Shown here: one piece after another, positions 41,879-50,519 of the stretch
Layout: each line of letters opens with the position of its first letter
Position numbering within the stretch: the stretch's first letter is position 1
Origin: Kitasatospora sp. CB01950
Lineage (GTDB): Bacteria; Actinomycetota; Actinomycetes; Streptomycetales; Streptomycetaceae
Assembly: GCF_001905465.1 (NCBI RefSeq)
Contig: NZ_LISX01000001.1
Coordinates: 170,378 to 234,377, forward strand
Direction of reading: 5' to 3'
DNA length: 64,000 nt
Position numbers and translations under genes: made by a program
Notes under the pieces: generated by a model
Databases searched by the model: none
Told to the model about the DNA's origin: nothing
Seen by the model: the letters and a program-made list of their open reading frames with translations, nothing else

Positions 41879-41884
41879 TAGCGT
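41879..41884 (+). promoter_or_regulatory. -10 element of the MerR-thioredoxin operon (leaderless)
   Basis: TAGCGT ends 7 bases before the ATG at 41892, supporting that start. A TTGACG hexamer at 41859-41864 is the only -35-like sequence but is just 14 bases away, so promoter geometry is unusual and may depend on the MerR protein. Confidence 0.4.
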
Positions 41885-41891
41885 CGTGGCC

Positions 41892-42317
41892 ATGCGGATC
41901 GGCGAGCTGGCAGAGCGGGCCGGCACCACCACGAGGGCGCTGCGGTACTACGAGTCGCGGGGGCTGCTGCCCGCGCGCCGCGGCGGCAACGGGTACCGGG
42001 CGTACGACGAGGACGACCTGCGGCTGCTGCGGCAGATCCGGGTGCTGCAGGACTTCGGCTTCGAGCTGGAGGAGACCCGCCCGTTCGTGGAGTGCCTGCG
42101 GGCCGGGCACCCGGCCGGCGACTCCTGCCCGGCCTCGCTGGAGGTGTACCGGGCGAAGCTGGCCGAACTGGACGCCATGGTGGCCCGGTTGAGCGAGGTC
42201 CGGGAGCAGGTGGCGGCCCAGCTGGTGCAGGCCGAGGCGGCCCGCGACGCGCTGGCCGCGGTGGACGAGGAACCGCGCTGCGAACTCGCGCGCGGGCAAG
42301 GGGAGGAGACCCGATGA
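41892..42317 (+). CDS. MerR-family regulator paired with thioredoxin
   Basis: 141 residues from ATG 41892. MerR HTH at residues 1-70 (MRIGELAERAGTTTRALRYY, ESRGLLPARRGGNGYRAYDE), then a dimer helix and ECLRAGHPAGDSCPAS with two Cys at about residues 75 and 86, which could bind metal or form a redox pair. The stop overlaps the thioredoxin start (ATGA), so regulator and thioredoxin are co-translated. A thiol or redox-responsive role is inferred from this coupling. Confidence 0.85.
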   Translation: MRIGELAERAGTTTRALRYYESRGLLPARRGGNGYRAYDEDDLRLLRQIRVLQDFGFELEETRPFVECLRAGHPAGDSCPASLEVYRAKLAELDAMVARLSEVREQVAAQLVQAEAARDALAAVDEEPRCELARGQGEETR

Positions 42318-42637
42318 GCAGTGTGCAGACCGTGACCGACCAGGACTTCGCGAGCGAGGTGCTGGCCGCCGAGGGCCCGGTGCTGGTGGAGTTCACCGCC
42401 GACTGGTGCCCGCCGTGCCGCCAGCTGGCCCCGGTGCTGGCCGAGGTGGCCGAGGAGCAGGCGGGCAGGCTGAAGATCGTCGCCCTGGACGTGGACCGGA
42501 ACCCGGAGACCCAGGCCGCGTACGGCGTCCTGTCGATGCCGACGCTGATGGTCTTCCGTTCCGGCGAGCCGATCCGCTCGATGGTCGGCGCCCGCGCCAA
42601 GGCCCGCCTGCTGCGCGAGTTGGACGATCTGCTGTAG
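42314..42637 (+). CDS. Thioredoxin (WCPPC active site)
   Basis: 107 residues, full thioredoxin fold: VLVEFTADWCPPCRQLAPVL with active site WCPPC in place of the usual WCGPC, VDRNPETQAAYGVLSMPTLM with the cis-Pro, and FRSGEP. The Pro-Pro active site would shift its redox potential relative to classical thioredoxin, a point of inference. Translationally coupled to the MerR gene. Confidence 0.92.
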   Translation: MSSVQTVTDQDFASEVLAAEGPVLVEFTADWCPPCRQLAPVLAEVAEEQAGRLKIVALDVDRNPETQAAYGVLSMPTLMVFRSGEPIRSMVGARAKARLLRELDDLL

Positions 42638-42707
42638 CCGCGCAGGTCGCCGTGCGGGTGAGGGCCTACCGTGGGTCGCAACACCGCACGACGAAGGAGC
42701 CACCGCC

Positions 42708-43130
42708 ATGCCCGACCGCGACGCCGCGCTGGAGACCATTCAGCGCGAGCTCACCGCGTTCGCCCGCCGGGCCCGCCACAAGGCAGCCCAGCTGCACCCC
42801 GAGCTGTCGCTGGTCACGTACAGCATGCTCGACCTGGTCAAGGAACGCGGCTCCTGCCGGGCGGCGGACCTGGCAGCGCACTTCATGCTCGACAAGTCCA
42901 CCGTCAGCCGCCAGGTCGGCTCGCTGGAGCGGCTCGGGCTGCTGGGCCGGCAGGCCGACCCGGACGACCAGCGCGGGCAGCTGCTGCACCTGACGGACGC
43001 CGGCGAGCACCTGCTGGCGGAGGCGTACGAGCAGCGGCGGCGGGCCTTCACCGACCGCTTCACCTCCTGGGGCGACGAGGACCTCGACCGGTTCGCCGGC
43101 TACCTGGTCCGCTACGGCGAGACCGAGTAG
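42708..43130 (+). CDS. MarR-family regulator
   Basis: 140 residues, GAAGGAG 8 bases before the ATG. Winged-helix core GSCRAADLAAHFMLDKSTVS, RQVGSLERLGLLGRQADPDD, with the wing Asp/Arg pattern DDQRGQLLHLT. N-terminal and C-terminal helices make the dimer interface. No cysteine in the usual sensing place at the N-terminus. The ligand and target are unknown; the nearest genes are other regulators. Confidence 0.85.
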   Translation: MPDRDAALETIQRELTAFARRARHKAAQLHPELSLVTYSMLDLVKERGSCRAADLAAHFMLDKSTVSRQVGSLERLGLLGRQADPDDQRGQLLHLTDAGEHLLAEAYEQRRRAFTDRFTSWGDEDLDRFAGYLVRYGETE

Positions 43131-43140
43131 CGGATCGGCC

Positions 43141-43171
43141 TTGACCCTCACGCGGCGTGAGGCCGGAGGCT
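43141..43171 (+). promoter_or_regulatory. tip-type operator and promoter of the TipAL-like gene
   Basis: Dyad CCTCACG-CGG-CGTGAGG at 43146-43162, identical in its arms to the TipAL operator of Streptomyces, immediately after TTGACC (43141-43146) as in ptipA. MerR regulators activate such promoters by untwisting a long spacer. Autoregulation is therefore very likely. Confidence 0.75.
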
Positions 43172-43197
43172 GGTGCGCAGCGGGAGGGAGGGACGCG

Positions 43198-43965
43198 ATG
43201 AGCGGATACACGGTCGGGCAGCTCGCCCGGCTCGCCGGAGTGACGGTGCGCACCCTGCACCACTACGACGAGATCGGGCTGCTGTCGCCCGGCGGCCGCA
43301 CCCCGGCCGGCTACCGGCGTTACGCCGAGGCCGAGTTGGACCGGCTGCAGCAGATCCTGTTCTATCGCGAACTCGGCTTCCCGCTGGAGGAGATCGCGGC
43401 GATCCTGGACGACCGCTCGGTCGGCCCGACCGAGCACCTGCGCCGGCAGCGCGAGCTGATCGGCGACCGGATCAGGAAGTTGGAGGACCTCGCCGCGGCG
43501 GTCGAACGAGCGATGGAGGCAAGGACGTTGGGAATTCAGCTGACCCCGGAGGAGAAGTTCGAGGTGTTCGGCAAGGACTACCAGGAGAACTGGGAGGACG
43601 AGGCCGAGCAGCGCTGGGGCGACACCGACGCCTGGAAGCAGTCCCAGCAGAAGACCTCGAAGTACACCAAGGCGGACTGGGAACGGATCAAGCAGGAGAC
43701 GGACGCCGTCAACGAGGCGCTGGTGGCGGCGTTCACGGCCGGCGCGGCCCCCGACAGCCCGGCGGCGACGGACGCCGCCGAGCAGCACCGGGCGCACATC
43801 GGCCTGCACTTCTACGAGTGCGCTCCGCAGATGCACCGCTGCCTCGGCGACATGTACGTCGCCGACGAGCGGTTCACCGCCGCCTACGAGCAGCTCGCCC
43901 CGGGCCTCGCCGGGTGGCTGCGGGACGCGATCCACGCCAACGCGGACCGGCTGGAGCAGTCCTGA
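43198..43965 (+). CDS. tipA: TipAL-like MerR-family multidrug-sensing regulator
   Basis: 255 residues from ATG 43198 behind GGGAGGGAGG. N-terminal MerR HTH (YTVGQLARLAGVTVRTLHHY), coiled-coil linker to ~105, and C-terminal TipAS domain (LTPEEKFEVFGKDYQENWED, HIGLHFYECAPQMHRCLGDM). The Cys in YECAP is in the place where thiostrepton-type antibiotics react in TipA. Internal Met106 (ATG at 43513) begins the segment corresponding to the independently made TipAS drug-binding form. The tip operator lies just upstream. Confidence 0.9.
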   Translation: MSGYTVGQLARLAGVTVRTLHHYDEIGLLSPGGRTPAGYRRYAEAELDRLQQILFYRELGFPLEEIAAILDDRSVGPTEHLRRQRELIGDRIRKLEDLAAAVERAMEARTLGIQLTPEEKFEVFGKDYQENWEDEAEQRWGDTDAWKQSQQKTSKYTKADWERIKQETDAVNEALVAAFTAGAAPDSPAATDAAEQHRAHIGLHFYECAPQMHRCLGDMYVADERFTAAYEQLAPGLAGWLRDAIHANADRLEQS

Positions 43966-43972
43966 CGGCAGC

Positions 43973-44989
43973 TCAGGCGGCCGGTCCGAAGGTGCGCCGG
44001 TAGGCGGTCGGGGAGGTGCGCATGGTGCGGCCGAAGTGGTGGCGGAAGGTCGCCGCCGACTCGAAGCCCACCGCCGCGGCGATCTCCTCGACGCTGCCTT
44101 CCGGCGACTCCAGCAGCGGCAGGCTGGCCGCGATCCGCTGGATCGCCACCCACCGCATCGGGCTGACCCCGTTGCGGGCGGTGAAGTGCCGCAGGTACGA
44201 GCGGTCGGACATGCCGGCGGCGCGGGCCAGCAGCGGCACGGTCAGCGGCCGGGCGAGCTGGTCGAGCGCCCAGCGCATCGACCGGGCCACCCCGTCCTCG
44301 GGCTCGTCCACCGGCCGTACCGTCGCCTCGACGTACTGCGCCTGCCCGCCGTCGCGGTGCGGCGGGGCGACGAAGCGGCGGGCGACGGTGTTGGCGACCT
44401 TGGCGCCGTGGTCCTGCCGGACCAGGTGCAGGCACAGGTCGATGCCGGCGGCGCTGCCGGCGCTGGTCAGCACCTGGCCGTTGTCCACGTACAGCACGTC
44501 CGGGTCGACCCGGACGTCCGGGTGGCGGCGGCGCAGTTCTTCGGCCCACCGCCAGTGCGTGGTGGCGGGCAGGCCGTCGAGCAGGCCGGCGGCGGCCAGC
44601 GCGAAGGCGCCGGAGCAGATCGACACCACCCGGGCGCCGCGGGCGTGCGCGGTGCGCAGCGCGGCGACCACGGCGGGCGGGACCTCGCCGTACGGGTCGG
44701 GCACCCCGACGACGACGGCGGTGTCCGCGGCGGCGAGTTCCTCCAGGCCGTGCCGGGGGGTGAGGGTGAAGCCGCCGACCGCCTCCAGCGGGTGGCCGGG
44801 CCGTTCCGCGCACACCCGGACGTCGTACCAGGGGGCGGCCAGCAGCCCGGCGAGTTCGGGGCGGGCGAGGGCGAACACCTCGACCACCACGCCGAGTTCG
44901 AACGGGGCCATGCCCGCGAAGGCGTACACGGCGACGGTGTGCACGGGCGCCGGGCGCTTTCCGATGGTGACGGGGACGGGCTCGGCCAT
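43973..44989 (-). CDS. GlxA-family regulator (DJ-1/PfpI-like domain plus AraC HTH)
   Basis: 338 residues from ATG 44989 behind GGAG. N-terminal DJ-1/PfpI-like domain at ~15-190 with SICSGAFALAAAGLLDG, where the nucleophile-elbow Cys is retained, and LYVDNGQVLTSAGSAAGIDL. C-terminal AraC-type double HTH at ~225-330 (LARAAGMSDRSYLRHFTARN, IAAAVGFESAATFRHHFGRT). Activator or repressor of unknown regulon. Shorter than AdpA, and the tail after the HTH is minimal. Confidence 0.87.
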   Translation of the reverse strand: MAEPVPVTIGKRPAPVHTVAVYAFAGMAPFELGVVVEVFALARPELAGLLAAPWYDVRVCAERPGHPLEAVGGFTLTPRHGLEELAAADTAVVVGVPDPYGEVPPAVVAALRTAHARGARVVSICSGAFALAAAGLLDGLPATTHWRWAEELRRRHPDVRVDPDVLYVDNGQVLTSAGSAAGIDLCLHLVRQDHGAKVANTVARRFVAPPHRDGGQAQYVEATVRPVDEPEDGVARSMRWALDQLARPLTVPLLARAAGMSDRSYLRHFTARNGVSPMRWVAIQRIAASLPLLESPEGSVEEIAAAVGFESAATFRHHFGRTMRTSPTAYRRTFGPAA

Positions 44990-45157
44990 GTGGTGCTCCA
45001 GGTGCGGCCGGTGGGGGGTTCGCGGCGAGTGTAGCGGCCCGTGCCGGAAAACCTTTGGAACTGAGCCGGGACTGCCCGCGAGGATGGGGGAGTCAACTCG
45101 CGGGGCGGCGGCGGCGCCTTCCGCGGACCTCACCACACCCCTTTTCCGGAGAGCGCC

Positions 45158-45232
45158 ATGTTCACGTCCGGTTATGCCCGTTTCGAGAAGAATGTCGTCG
45201 TCGCGGCCTCCGGCTGGGGCCGACGGCACTGA
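45158..45232 (+). CDS. Possible 24-residue peptide
   Basis: ATG at 45158, with GGAGAG 6 bases upstream, product beginning MFTSGYARFEKN and ending WGRRH. It lies alone between the divergent GlxA start and the aminopeptidase terminator. No homologue known to me; the good ribosome binding site is the only support. Confidence 0.3.
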   Translation: MFTSGYARFEKNVVVAASGWGRRH

Positions 45233-45236
45233 GCGC

Positions 45237-45275
45237 ACCGAAGCCCCCGCCGGCGGACCGGACGGGGGCTTCGGT
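45237..45275. terminator. Terminator downstream of aminopeptidase P
   Basis: ACCGAAGCCCCCG (45237-45249) and CGGGGGCTTCGGT (45263-45275): a 13-bp perfect stem with a 13-base loop. It may also end the small frame at 45158. Confidence 0.85.
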
Positions 45276-45284
45276 GATGCTGCG

Positions 45285-46775
45285 TCAGCCGTTCAGCGAG
45301 GCCATCCAGGCCTCGACCTCGTCGGCCTGCCGGGGCAGGGCGGCCGAGAGGTTCTCGTTGCCGTCGGCGGTGACCAGGATGTCGTCCTCGATCCGGACGC
45401 CGATGCCGCGGTACTCCTCGGGGACGGTCAGGTCGTCGGCCTGGAAGTACAGGCCGGGCTCGACGGTCAGCACCACGCCGGGCTCCAGCACCGCGTCCAC
45501 GTACTCCTCGCGGCGGGCGTGCGCGCAGTCGTGGACGTCCAGGCCGAGCATGTGGCCGGTGCCGTGCAGGGTCCAGCGGCGCTGCAGGTCGAGCTCCAGG
45601 ACCTTCTCCACGTCGTAGACCGAGGAGTCGATCAGGCCCCACTCCAGCAGGCGCTCGGCGAGCACCCGCTGTGCGGCGTTGTGGAAGTCGCGGAACTTCC
45701 CGCCGGGCCTGACCGCGGCGATGCCCGCCTCCTGGGCGTCGTACACCGCGTCGTAGATCTTGCGCTGCAGCGGCGTGAAGGCGCCGTTGATCGGCAGGGT
45801 GCGGGTGACGTCGGCGGTGTAGAGGGTGTGGGTCTCCACGCCGGCGTCCAGCAGCAGCAGTTCGCCGGGGCGGACGTCGCCGTCGTTGCGCACCCAGTGC
45901 AGGGTGGTGGCGTGCGGGCCGGCGGCGGCGATGGTGCCGTAGCCGACGTCGTTGCCCTCGACCCGGGCGCGGCGCCAGAAGGTGCCCTCGATCCAGCGCT
46001 CGGAGGTGGCGACGGCCTGGCCGAGCTCGCGCACCACGTCGGTGAAGCCGTTGACGGTGGCGTTGCAGGCGGCGCGCATCTCGCCGATCTCCCACGCGTC
46101 CTTGACCAGGCGCTGCGTGGACAGGAACACCTTCAGCTCGTCGTCCTTGTCGGCGTCGAGCTGCGCGGCGAGGGCGGCCTCCAGGCCGGCGTCGTAGCCG
46201 CGCACCAGGCGGGTCGGGACGGTGACGGCGGCGAGCTCCTCGGCGGCCTTGCGGACGTCGCGGGTCGGCAGGCCGTACAGCCGGGAGGACTCGGTGAGGG
46301 AGTTGCGGCGGCCGACCCACAGCTCGCCCTGGCCGCTGAGCCAGAACTCGCCGTTCTCGCGGTCGGAGCGCGGCAGCAGGTAGAGCGCGAACTCGTGGCC
46401 GCCCTCGACGGGCTCGCCGACCAGGATCGCGTCCTCGGTCTGGTTGCCGGTCAGGTGCACGTACTCGCTGGCGGCGCGGAACGCGTACTCGGTGTCGTTG
46501 GAGCGGGTGCGCAGGTTGCCCGCGGGAACGATCAGCCGCTCGCCGGGGAAGGCGGCGGACAGCTTGGCGCGGCGCTCGGCCGCGTACGGGGCCTGGGCGA
46601 CGGGCTGCAGGCCGTGCAGCTCGGTGTCGGCCCAGCCGGAGCGCATGGACGCGGCGAGCTCCTCGGAGATCTCGCCGTGCAGGCCGTTCTTGCGGCTCTT
46701 GATCGGCTCGTCCTCCTCGCCGTCGGCGGTCCCTTCGGGGTTCTCGGACACCGACGGGCTGCGGTCCTCGGTCAC
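45285..46775 (-). CDS. pepP: Xaa-Pro aminopeptidase (aminopeptidase P)
   Basis: 496 residues from GTG 46775, behind AAGGAGG. The N-terminal creatinase-like domain (YHLTGN-type region EYVHLTGNQTEDAIL) precedes the pita-bread metalloprotease domain with all five metal ligands: LDAGVETHTLYTADVTRTLP (Asp, Asp), HGTGHMLGLDVHD (His), LTVEPGLYF (Glu) and VRIEDDILV (Glu). It removes residues preceding proline, in the cytoplasm. An acidic N-terminal tail of ~30 residues is extra. Monocistronic. Confidence 0.92.
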   Translation of the reverse strand: MTEDRSPSVSENPEGTADGEEDEPIKSRKNGLHGEISEELAASMRSGWADTELHGLQPVAQAPYAAERRAKLSAAFPGERLIVPAGNLRTRSNDTEYAFRAASEYVHLTGNQTEDAILVGEPVEGGHEFALYLLPRSDRENGEFWLSGQGELWVGRRNSLTESSRLYGLPTRDVRKAAEELAAVTVPTRLVRGYDAGLEAALAAQLDADKDDELKVFLSTQRLVKDAWEIGEMRAACNATVNGFTDVVRELGQAVATSERWIEGTFWRRARVEGNDVGYGTIAAAGPHATTLHWVRNDGDVRPGELLLLDAGVETHTLYTADVTRTLPINGAFTPLQRKIYDAVYDAQEAGIAAVRPGGKFRDFHNAAQRVLAERLLEWGLIDSSVYDVEKVLELDLQRRWTLHGTGHMLGLDVHDCAHARREEYVDAVLEPGVVLTVEPGLYFQADDLTVPEEYRGIGVRIEDDILVTADGNENLSAALPRQADEVEAWMASLNG

Positions 46776-46917
46776 TACGTCGCCTCCTTGCGCGTGGTAC
46801 CGCCCTGTACTCCCCGGGTCGCGGGGCGCGTGGGCGGACGTCGCACCCATGGTACGTAGGGCCGTTCGAGTGAAGAAAGCCCCTTCGAGCAGCGACGGGC
46901 CTTACTCGAAGCGGGCC

Positions 46918-48288
46918 TCACTCGAAGCGGGCGGCCAGCAGCACCAGGTCGTCCTCGCCCGGGCCTTCGCTGCCGGCCTCGGCCAGCAGGTGATCGCAGA
47001 GCCGCTCCGGGTCCAGCCGGACGTCCCGGGGGGCGTCGGCGGCGACCCGGCGCAGCGCGCTCTGCCCGGCGTGCAGATTGGCCCCGAAGCGGCGGGCCAG
47101 GCCCTCGGTGTACAGCACCAGCACGTCGCCGCGCTCCGCGGTGAGCTCCACGCCGGGGGCCTCCCAGCAGCTGAGCATGCCGAGCGGCGCGGACAGCGAG
47201 GTCTCCACGAAGTTCGCGCCGTACCGGGTGAGCAGCACCGGCGGGCAGTTCGCCGCGCCGGCCAGCGCGATCCGGCGTTCGGCCGGGTCGACGGTGGCGT
47301 ACACGGCGGTGGCGGAGCGGGTCGGCTCGGTGGTCTTCAGCAGCAGTTCGAGGTCGCCGAGCACGGAGACCGGGTCCTCGCCCTCCAGCACGGCGTAGGC
47401 GCGCAGCGCGGCCCGCACCCGGCCCATCGCGGCGGCCGCGCAGGCGCCCGCGCCCGGTCCGGCGCCGGGGCCGCCGCCGAGCACGCTGCCCACGGTCAGC
47501 GCCAGGGTGTCGTCGGGCAGCGGGACGGCGTCGTACCAGTCGCTGCCCGCGGCGTGTTCGAGGGCGGCGGGCACGCAGCGGGCGGCGATCCGCAGGCCGG
47601 GCCGGACGGGCAGGTGGTCGGGCAGCAGCGAGCGGCGCAGGGCGGCGGTGGCGCGCACCGCCCGGTCGGCCTCCAGCTGGCGGGCCAGCAGCGGTGCGGC
47701 GAACTCGCAGTAGCGGTGCACCAGGTGCTCGCGGCGCTCGTCGGGGCGGCCCGGCTCGTCGTAGAACCAGACGGCGGCGCCGAGCGCGCCCTCGCGTTCG
47801 GTGGCCAGCGGCAGCGCGTAGCAGGCGCCGAGGCCGAGCTGGGCGGCGATCTCGCGGAACCGGGGGCCGACCGTCGGGTCGGTGGCCAGGTCGGAGATCA
47901 GCAGCCGGTCGGTGGCGCCGGGCATGCTGAGGAGGTCGGCGAACGGGCCGTGCTCGGCGGGGATGGTCTCCAGCGAGCCGAGCGTCGCCGGGTCCAGGCC
48001 GAGGCCGACCGGCCGGGCCAGGGTGCGGGCCGGGCCGGGCCGCAGGGTGACCACCAGGCCGCGGCGGGCGCCGAGCAGCGCCGCGCCGGAGTCCAGCAGC
48101 GCGTCGAGGGTGCCGGACAGGCCGTCGGCCCGGGCCAGCAGCTCCAGGTGCTCCTGGAGGCTGGTGAAATCGGACAGCCATCCGGCCAAACGGTCCTGCA
48201 GGTCCGCCGAGGGCACCTCGCCGAGATCCGGCAGCAGCACCGGGTCGGACCTCAGGGCCTCGGCCGCCAGCGGCTGGACGTCGGTCAT
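46918..48288 (-). CDS. PP2C-type (SpoIIE/RsbU) serine phosphatase with GAF domain
   Basis: 456 residues from ATG 48288 behind GGGGAG. Residues ~60-210 are GAF-like (LLDSGAALLGARRGLVVTL, LGACYALPLATEREGALGAA), followed by the SpoIIE phosphatase domain (RRSLLPDHLPVRPGLRIAAR, AAGSDWYDAVPL, GDVLVLYTEGL, GEDDLVLLAARF). Usual metal-binding Gly-Asp pairs read VGSVLGGG rather than VGDVMGHG, so one ligand appears altered. It normally dephosphorylates an anti-anti-sigma factor; an RsbW-like ATPase lies nearby at 50520. Confidence 0.85.
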   Translation of the reverse strand: MTDVQPLAAEALRSDPVLLPDLGEVPSADLQDRLAGWLSDFTSLQEHLELLARADGLSGTLDALLDSGAALLGARRGLVVTLRPGPARTLARPVGLGLDPATLGSLETIPAEHGPFADLLSMPGATDRLLISDLATDPTVGPRFREIAAQLGLGACYALPLATEREGALGAAVWFYDEPGRPDERREHLVHRYCEFAAPLLARQLEADRAVRATAALRRSLLPDHLPVRPGLRIAARCVPAALEHAAGSDWYDAVPLPDDTLALTVGSVLGGGPGAGPGAGACAAAAMGRVRAALRAYAVLEGEDPVSVLGDLELLLKTTEPTRSATAVYATVDPAERRIALAGAANCPPVLLTRYGANFVETSLSAPLGMLSCWEAPGVELTAERGDVLVLYTEGLARRFGANLHAGQSALRRVAADAPRDVRLDPERLCDHLLAEAGSEGPGEDDLVLLAARFE

Positions 48289-48642
48289 GTCACAACTCCC
48301 CACAATCCGGAACGTGTCACGCAGGACCCCCGAGACCGACCGAAAACGATGTCTTTACTCACTACTCGGCACGATTCCCCCACTTGTACACAGGCCGATC
48401 GGGGCATGTCCAGGAGTGCGGCGGGCAGAACGTGCCAGGGATCGTACGGCGAGGCCCCGCAGGTGCCACCCGAGGCGCCGGGCACTCACTCGTACGGTGG
48501 AACCGGTGTCGGCCTGCCCGCGTCCATCCGGACGTATGGGGGATTCTCGTTCCAGTGGCACAGCGTGGGCCCGTTCGACGCGCACACGCACCGCCCGCAC
48601 CCCCCGGCCCAGGCCGACCGACGCGGAGAGGAACGAGCCGCC
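48289..48642. other. Divergent intergenic region
   Basis: 354 bases between the phosphatase and the Prim-Pol-like gene. No gene, clear -35/-10 pair or strong repeat was recognised; a TTGTAC hexamer at 48385-48390 has no matching -10. Confidence 0.4.
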
Positions 48643-49287
48643 ATGCGCCGACACCGCCGAGAGCAGCTGACCGAGCGGGTGGGCCAGTGGTGGCCGGGCC
48701 GCCGCGGCCGGACATTGGCCCTGACCGCCGCGTTGCAGGCCGCCGTCGGCTGCGGCTGGCCGGTGGTGCCCGGGGCGCGGGCGCTGCGCGGATCGGCCTG
48801 CTCGTGCCCGGACCGGCTCTGCCCGACGCCCGGCGCGCACCCGTCCGATCCGCCGCTGGAGGCGGCCACCACCGATCCGCGGATGGTCCGCCACTGGTGG
48901 GAGCAGCGGGCCCCGGGCGCGCCGGTGGTGGCGGCGACCGGCCGGTCGCTGTGCGCGGTGAGCCTGCCCCGCCCGGCCGGCCCGTGGCTGCTGCGGCACC
49001 TGGAGGAGATCGGCGTCCCGTACGGCCCGGTGCTCGGCACGCCGGGCCGGTTCGTGCTGCTGACCGCGCCGTACACGCTGCCGGAGCTCGGCGCGCTGCT
49101 GTCCGAACGGCCTTGGGTGCCGGGCGTGTTGCGCTACCACGGGCCGGGCGGCTACCTGGTGCTGCCGCCCTCGCGGACGGGCGCCGGGCCGGTGCGCTGG
49201 GTGCGCGGCCCGGGGCCGGGCCGGCCCTGGCTGCCCGAGGTCGGCACCCTGCTGGGCGGGCTGATCACCGCCAGCGCGGTCTGCTGA
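48643..49287 (+). CDS. Prim-Pol N-terminal domain protein, probably catalytically inactive
   Basis: 214 residues from ATG 48643 behind GGAGAGGAACGAG. It resembles the bifunctional DNA primase/polymerase N-terminal domain widespread in Streptomyces: ALQAAVGCGWPVVPGARALR, CSCPDRLCPTPGAHP, then MVRHWWEQRAPGAPV. The acidic pair normally in the catalytic strand is absent here (LCAVSLPRPAG), so polymerase activity is unlikely. Probably a regulatory or structural relic. The alternative longer frame upstream is not supported. Confidence 0.7.
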   Translation: MRRHRREQLTERVGQWWPGRRGRTLALTAALQAAVGCGWPVVPGARALRGSACSCPDRLCPTPGAHPSDPPLEAATTDPRMVRHWWEQRAPGAPVVAATGRSLCAVSLPRPAGPWLLRHLEEIGVPYGPVLGTPGRFVLLTAPYTLPELGALLSERPWVPGVLRYHGPGGYLVLPPSRTGAGPVRWVRGPGPGRPWLPEVGTLLGGLITASAVC

Positions 49288-49324
49288 CTGATCGTCAAGA
49301 TCTTTGTGCCGCAGACTCGGAGAC

Positions 49325-49369
49325 AAAAAAGGCCCGACCGCTGGCGACGGGGGATGCACCAGCGGTCGG
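49325..49369 (-). terminator. Terminator of the SEC-C protein gene
   Basis: CCGACCGCTGG (49334-49344) and CCAGCGGTCGG (49359-49369), followed on the minus strand by a run of six T (49325-49330). Confidence 0.9.
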
Positions 49370-49476
49370 ACTGTTCAAACAGTAACAAAGATCCGGCTCC
49401 GCGCCAATTTGTCCACGCCGAAAGGTCCTTGACACTTTCGGCGGCCGGACGGGAATGTGACGCCGGTCACCCTCTC

Positions 49477-50454
49477 CTAGTTGAGGGTGATCTGACGGTT
49501 CACCAGGTTGGCGCGGGAGCGGCGCTCCTCGGCGGTCAGCGGCGCGGGCGCGGCCAGCACCTCGGCCAGCTTCGCGGCGAACTCCACGGCGGGCTTCTCC
49601 ACCTCGGCGGCGGTCATCTCCACCGGCAGGTCCCACACCGGCACGGTCAGGCCGTGCGCGCGGAACGAGCCCACCAGCTTGGTGCCCTCGCCGAGCGAGC
49701 TCTCGCCGGCGGCGGTCAGCCGGGCCAGCGCGTCGAGCAGCTGCTCCTCCGGGACGGTCATCACCCAGCGCAGGTGGTTCTTGTCCGGGGTGCCGCACCA
49801 GTACGCGGAGTCCACGCCGGTGAGCTTCTCGGTCGGGATGGCCGAGGCGTTGGCCCGCTCCAGCGAGGCCGCGACCTCGCCGGTCGCCGACTCGGCGTCC
49901 TCCAGCCAGAATTCGAAGCCGGTGTGCACGGCGGGCGTGAACTCGGCCGTGGTGTCCAGCAGTTCCTGCAGACGGCGGGCGCCCGGGTCGGTCCGGCGGG
50001 CCGGCACCGGGGTGCCCGGCTCGGTGGCCAGCGCCAGCTCCAGCGCGTCCGCCAGGTCACGGCTCAGGTCGCCCGAGGACGACTGGGTCTGCAGGCCCAG
50101 CAGGATCGAGCCGTCCGCCCGGCGCAGTGCCGGCCAGGCCAGCGGCAGCACCGTCGCCAGCGTCACCGACGGGACGTCGCCGACGGCCTCCTCGGCCACT
50201 CCGGCGGCCAGCGTCAGCGGCACGGTGGCGGCCGGCACCAGCTCGCGCAGCGCCACCCAGTCCGCCTCGCCCGGCAGGCCCTCGAACGGCCGGTGCACCA
50301 GCTCCTGGACCGCGTGCGCCGCGGTACGGCCGTGGCAGGCCTTGTACCGGCGGCCCGAGCCGCACGGGCACGCCTCGCGCGCTCCGACGACCGGGATCTC
50401 GCCCTCGACGACGGTGGACTGGCTGGGCTGCTTCTTCGCGGCCTTCTTGGCCAT
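49477..50454 (-). CDS. DUF5926-type protein with SEC-C zinc motif
   Basis: 325 residues. Lys/Ala-rich start (MAKKAAKKQPSQ), then a SEC-C motif at ~28-42 (CPCGSGRRYKACHG: CxC...CH), which binds zinc and often contacts ribosomes or proteins. The remainder is a conserved actinobacterial domain of unknown function (VWDLPVEMTAAEVEKPAVEF, LTAEERRSRANLVNRQITLN). No enzymatic motif. Monocistronic with a strong terminator. Confidence 0.8.
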   Translation of the reverse strand: MAKKAAKKQPSQSTVVEGEIPVVGAREACPCGSGRRYKACHGRTAAHAVQELVHRPFEGLPGEADWVALRELVPAATVPLTLAAGVAEEAVGDVPSVTLATVLPLAWPALRRADGSILLGLQTQSSSGDLSRDLADALELALATEPGTPVPARRTDPGARRLQELLDTTAEFTPAVHTGFEFWLEDAESATGEVAASLERANASAIPTEKLTGVDSAYWCGTPDKNHLRWVMTVPEEQLLDALARLTAAGESSLGEGTKLVGSFRAHGLTVPVWDLPVEMTAAEVEKPAVEFAAKLAEVLAAPAPLTAEERRSRANLVNRQITLN

Positions 50455-50519
50455 GGTGCGGCTCTCCCGGGGACGTCGGACTTTGCACCGGGCAGCCTAC
50501 TTCGCCCGCGGCCCCCCGT

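Noticed and set aside
46444..48642. Very long plus-strand frame running into the Prim-Pol-like gene
   Set aside because: The upstream part is an opposite-strand shadow of the phosphatase and aminopeptidase genes; only the part after ATG 48643 has family similarity.
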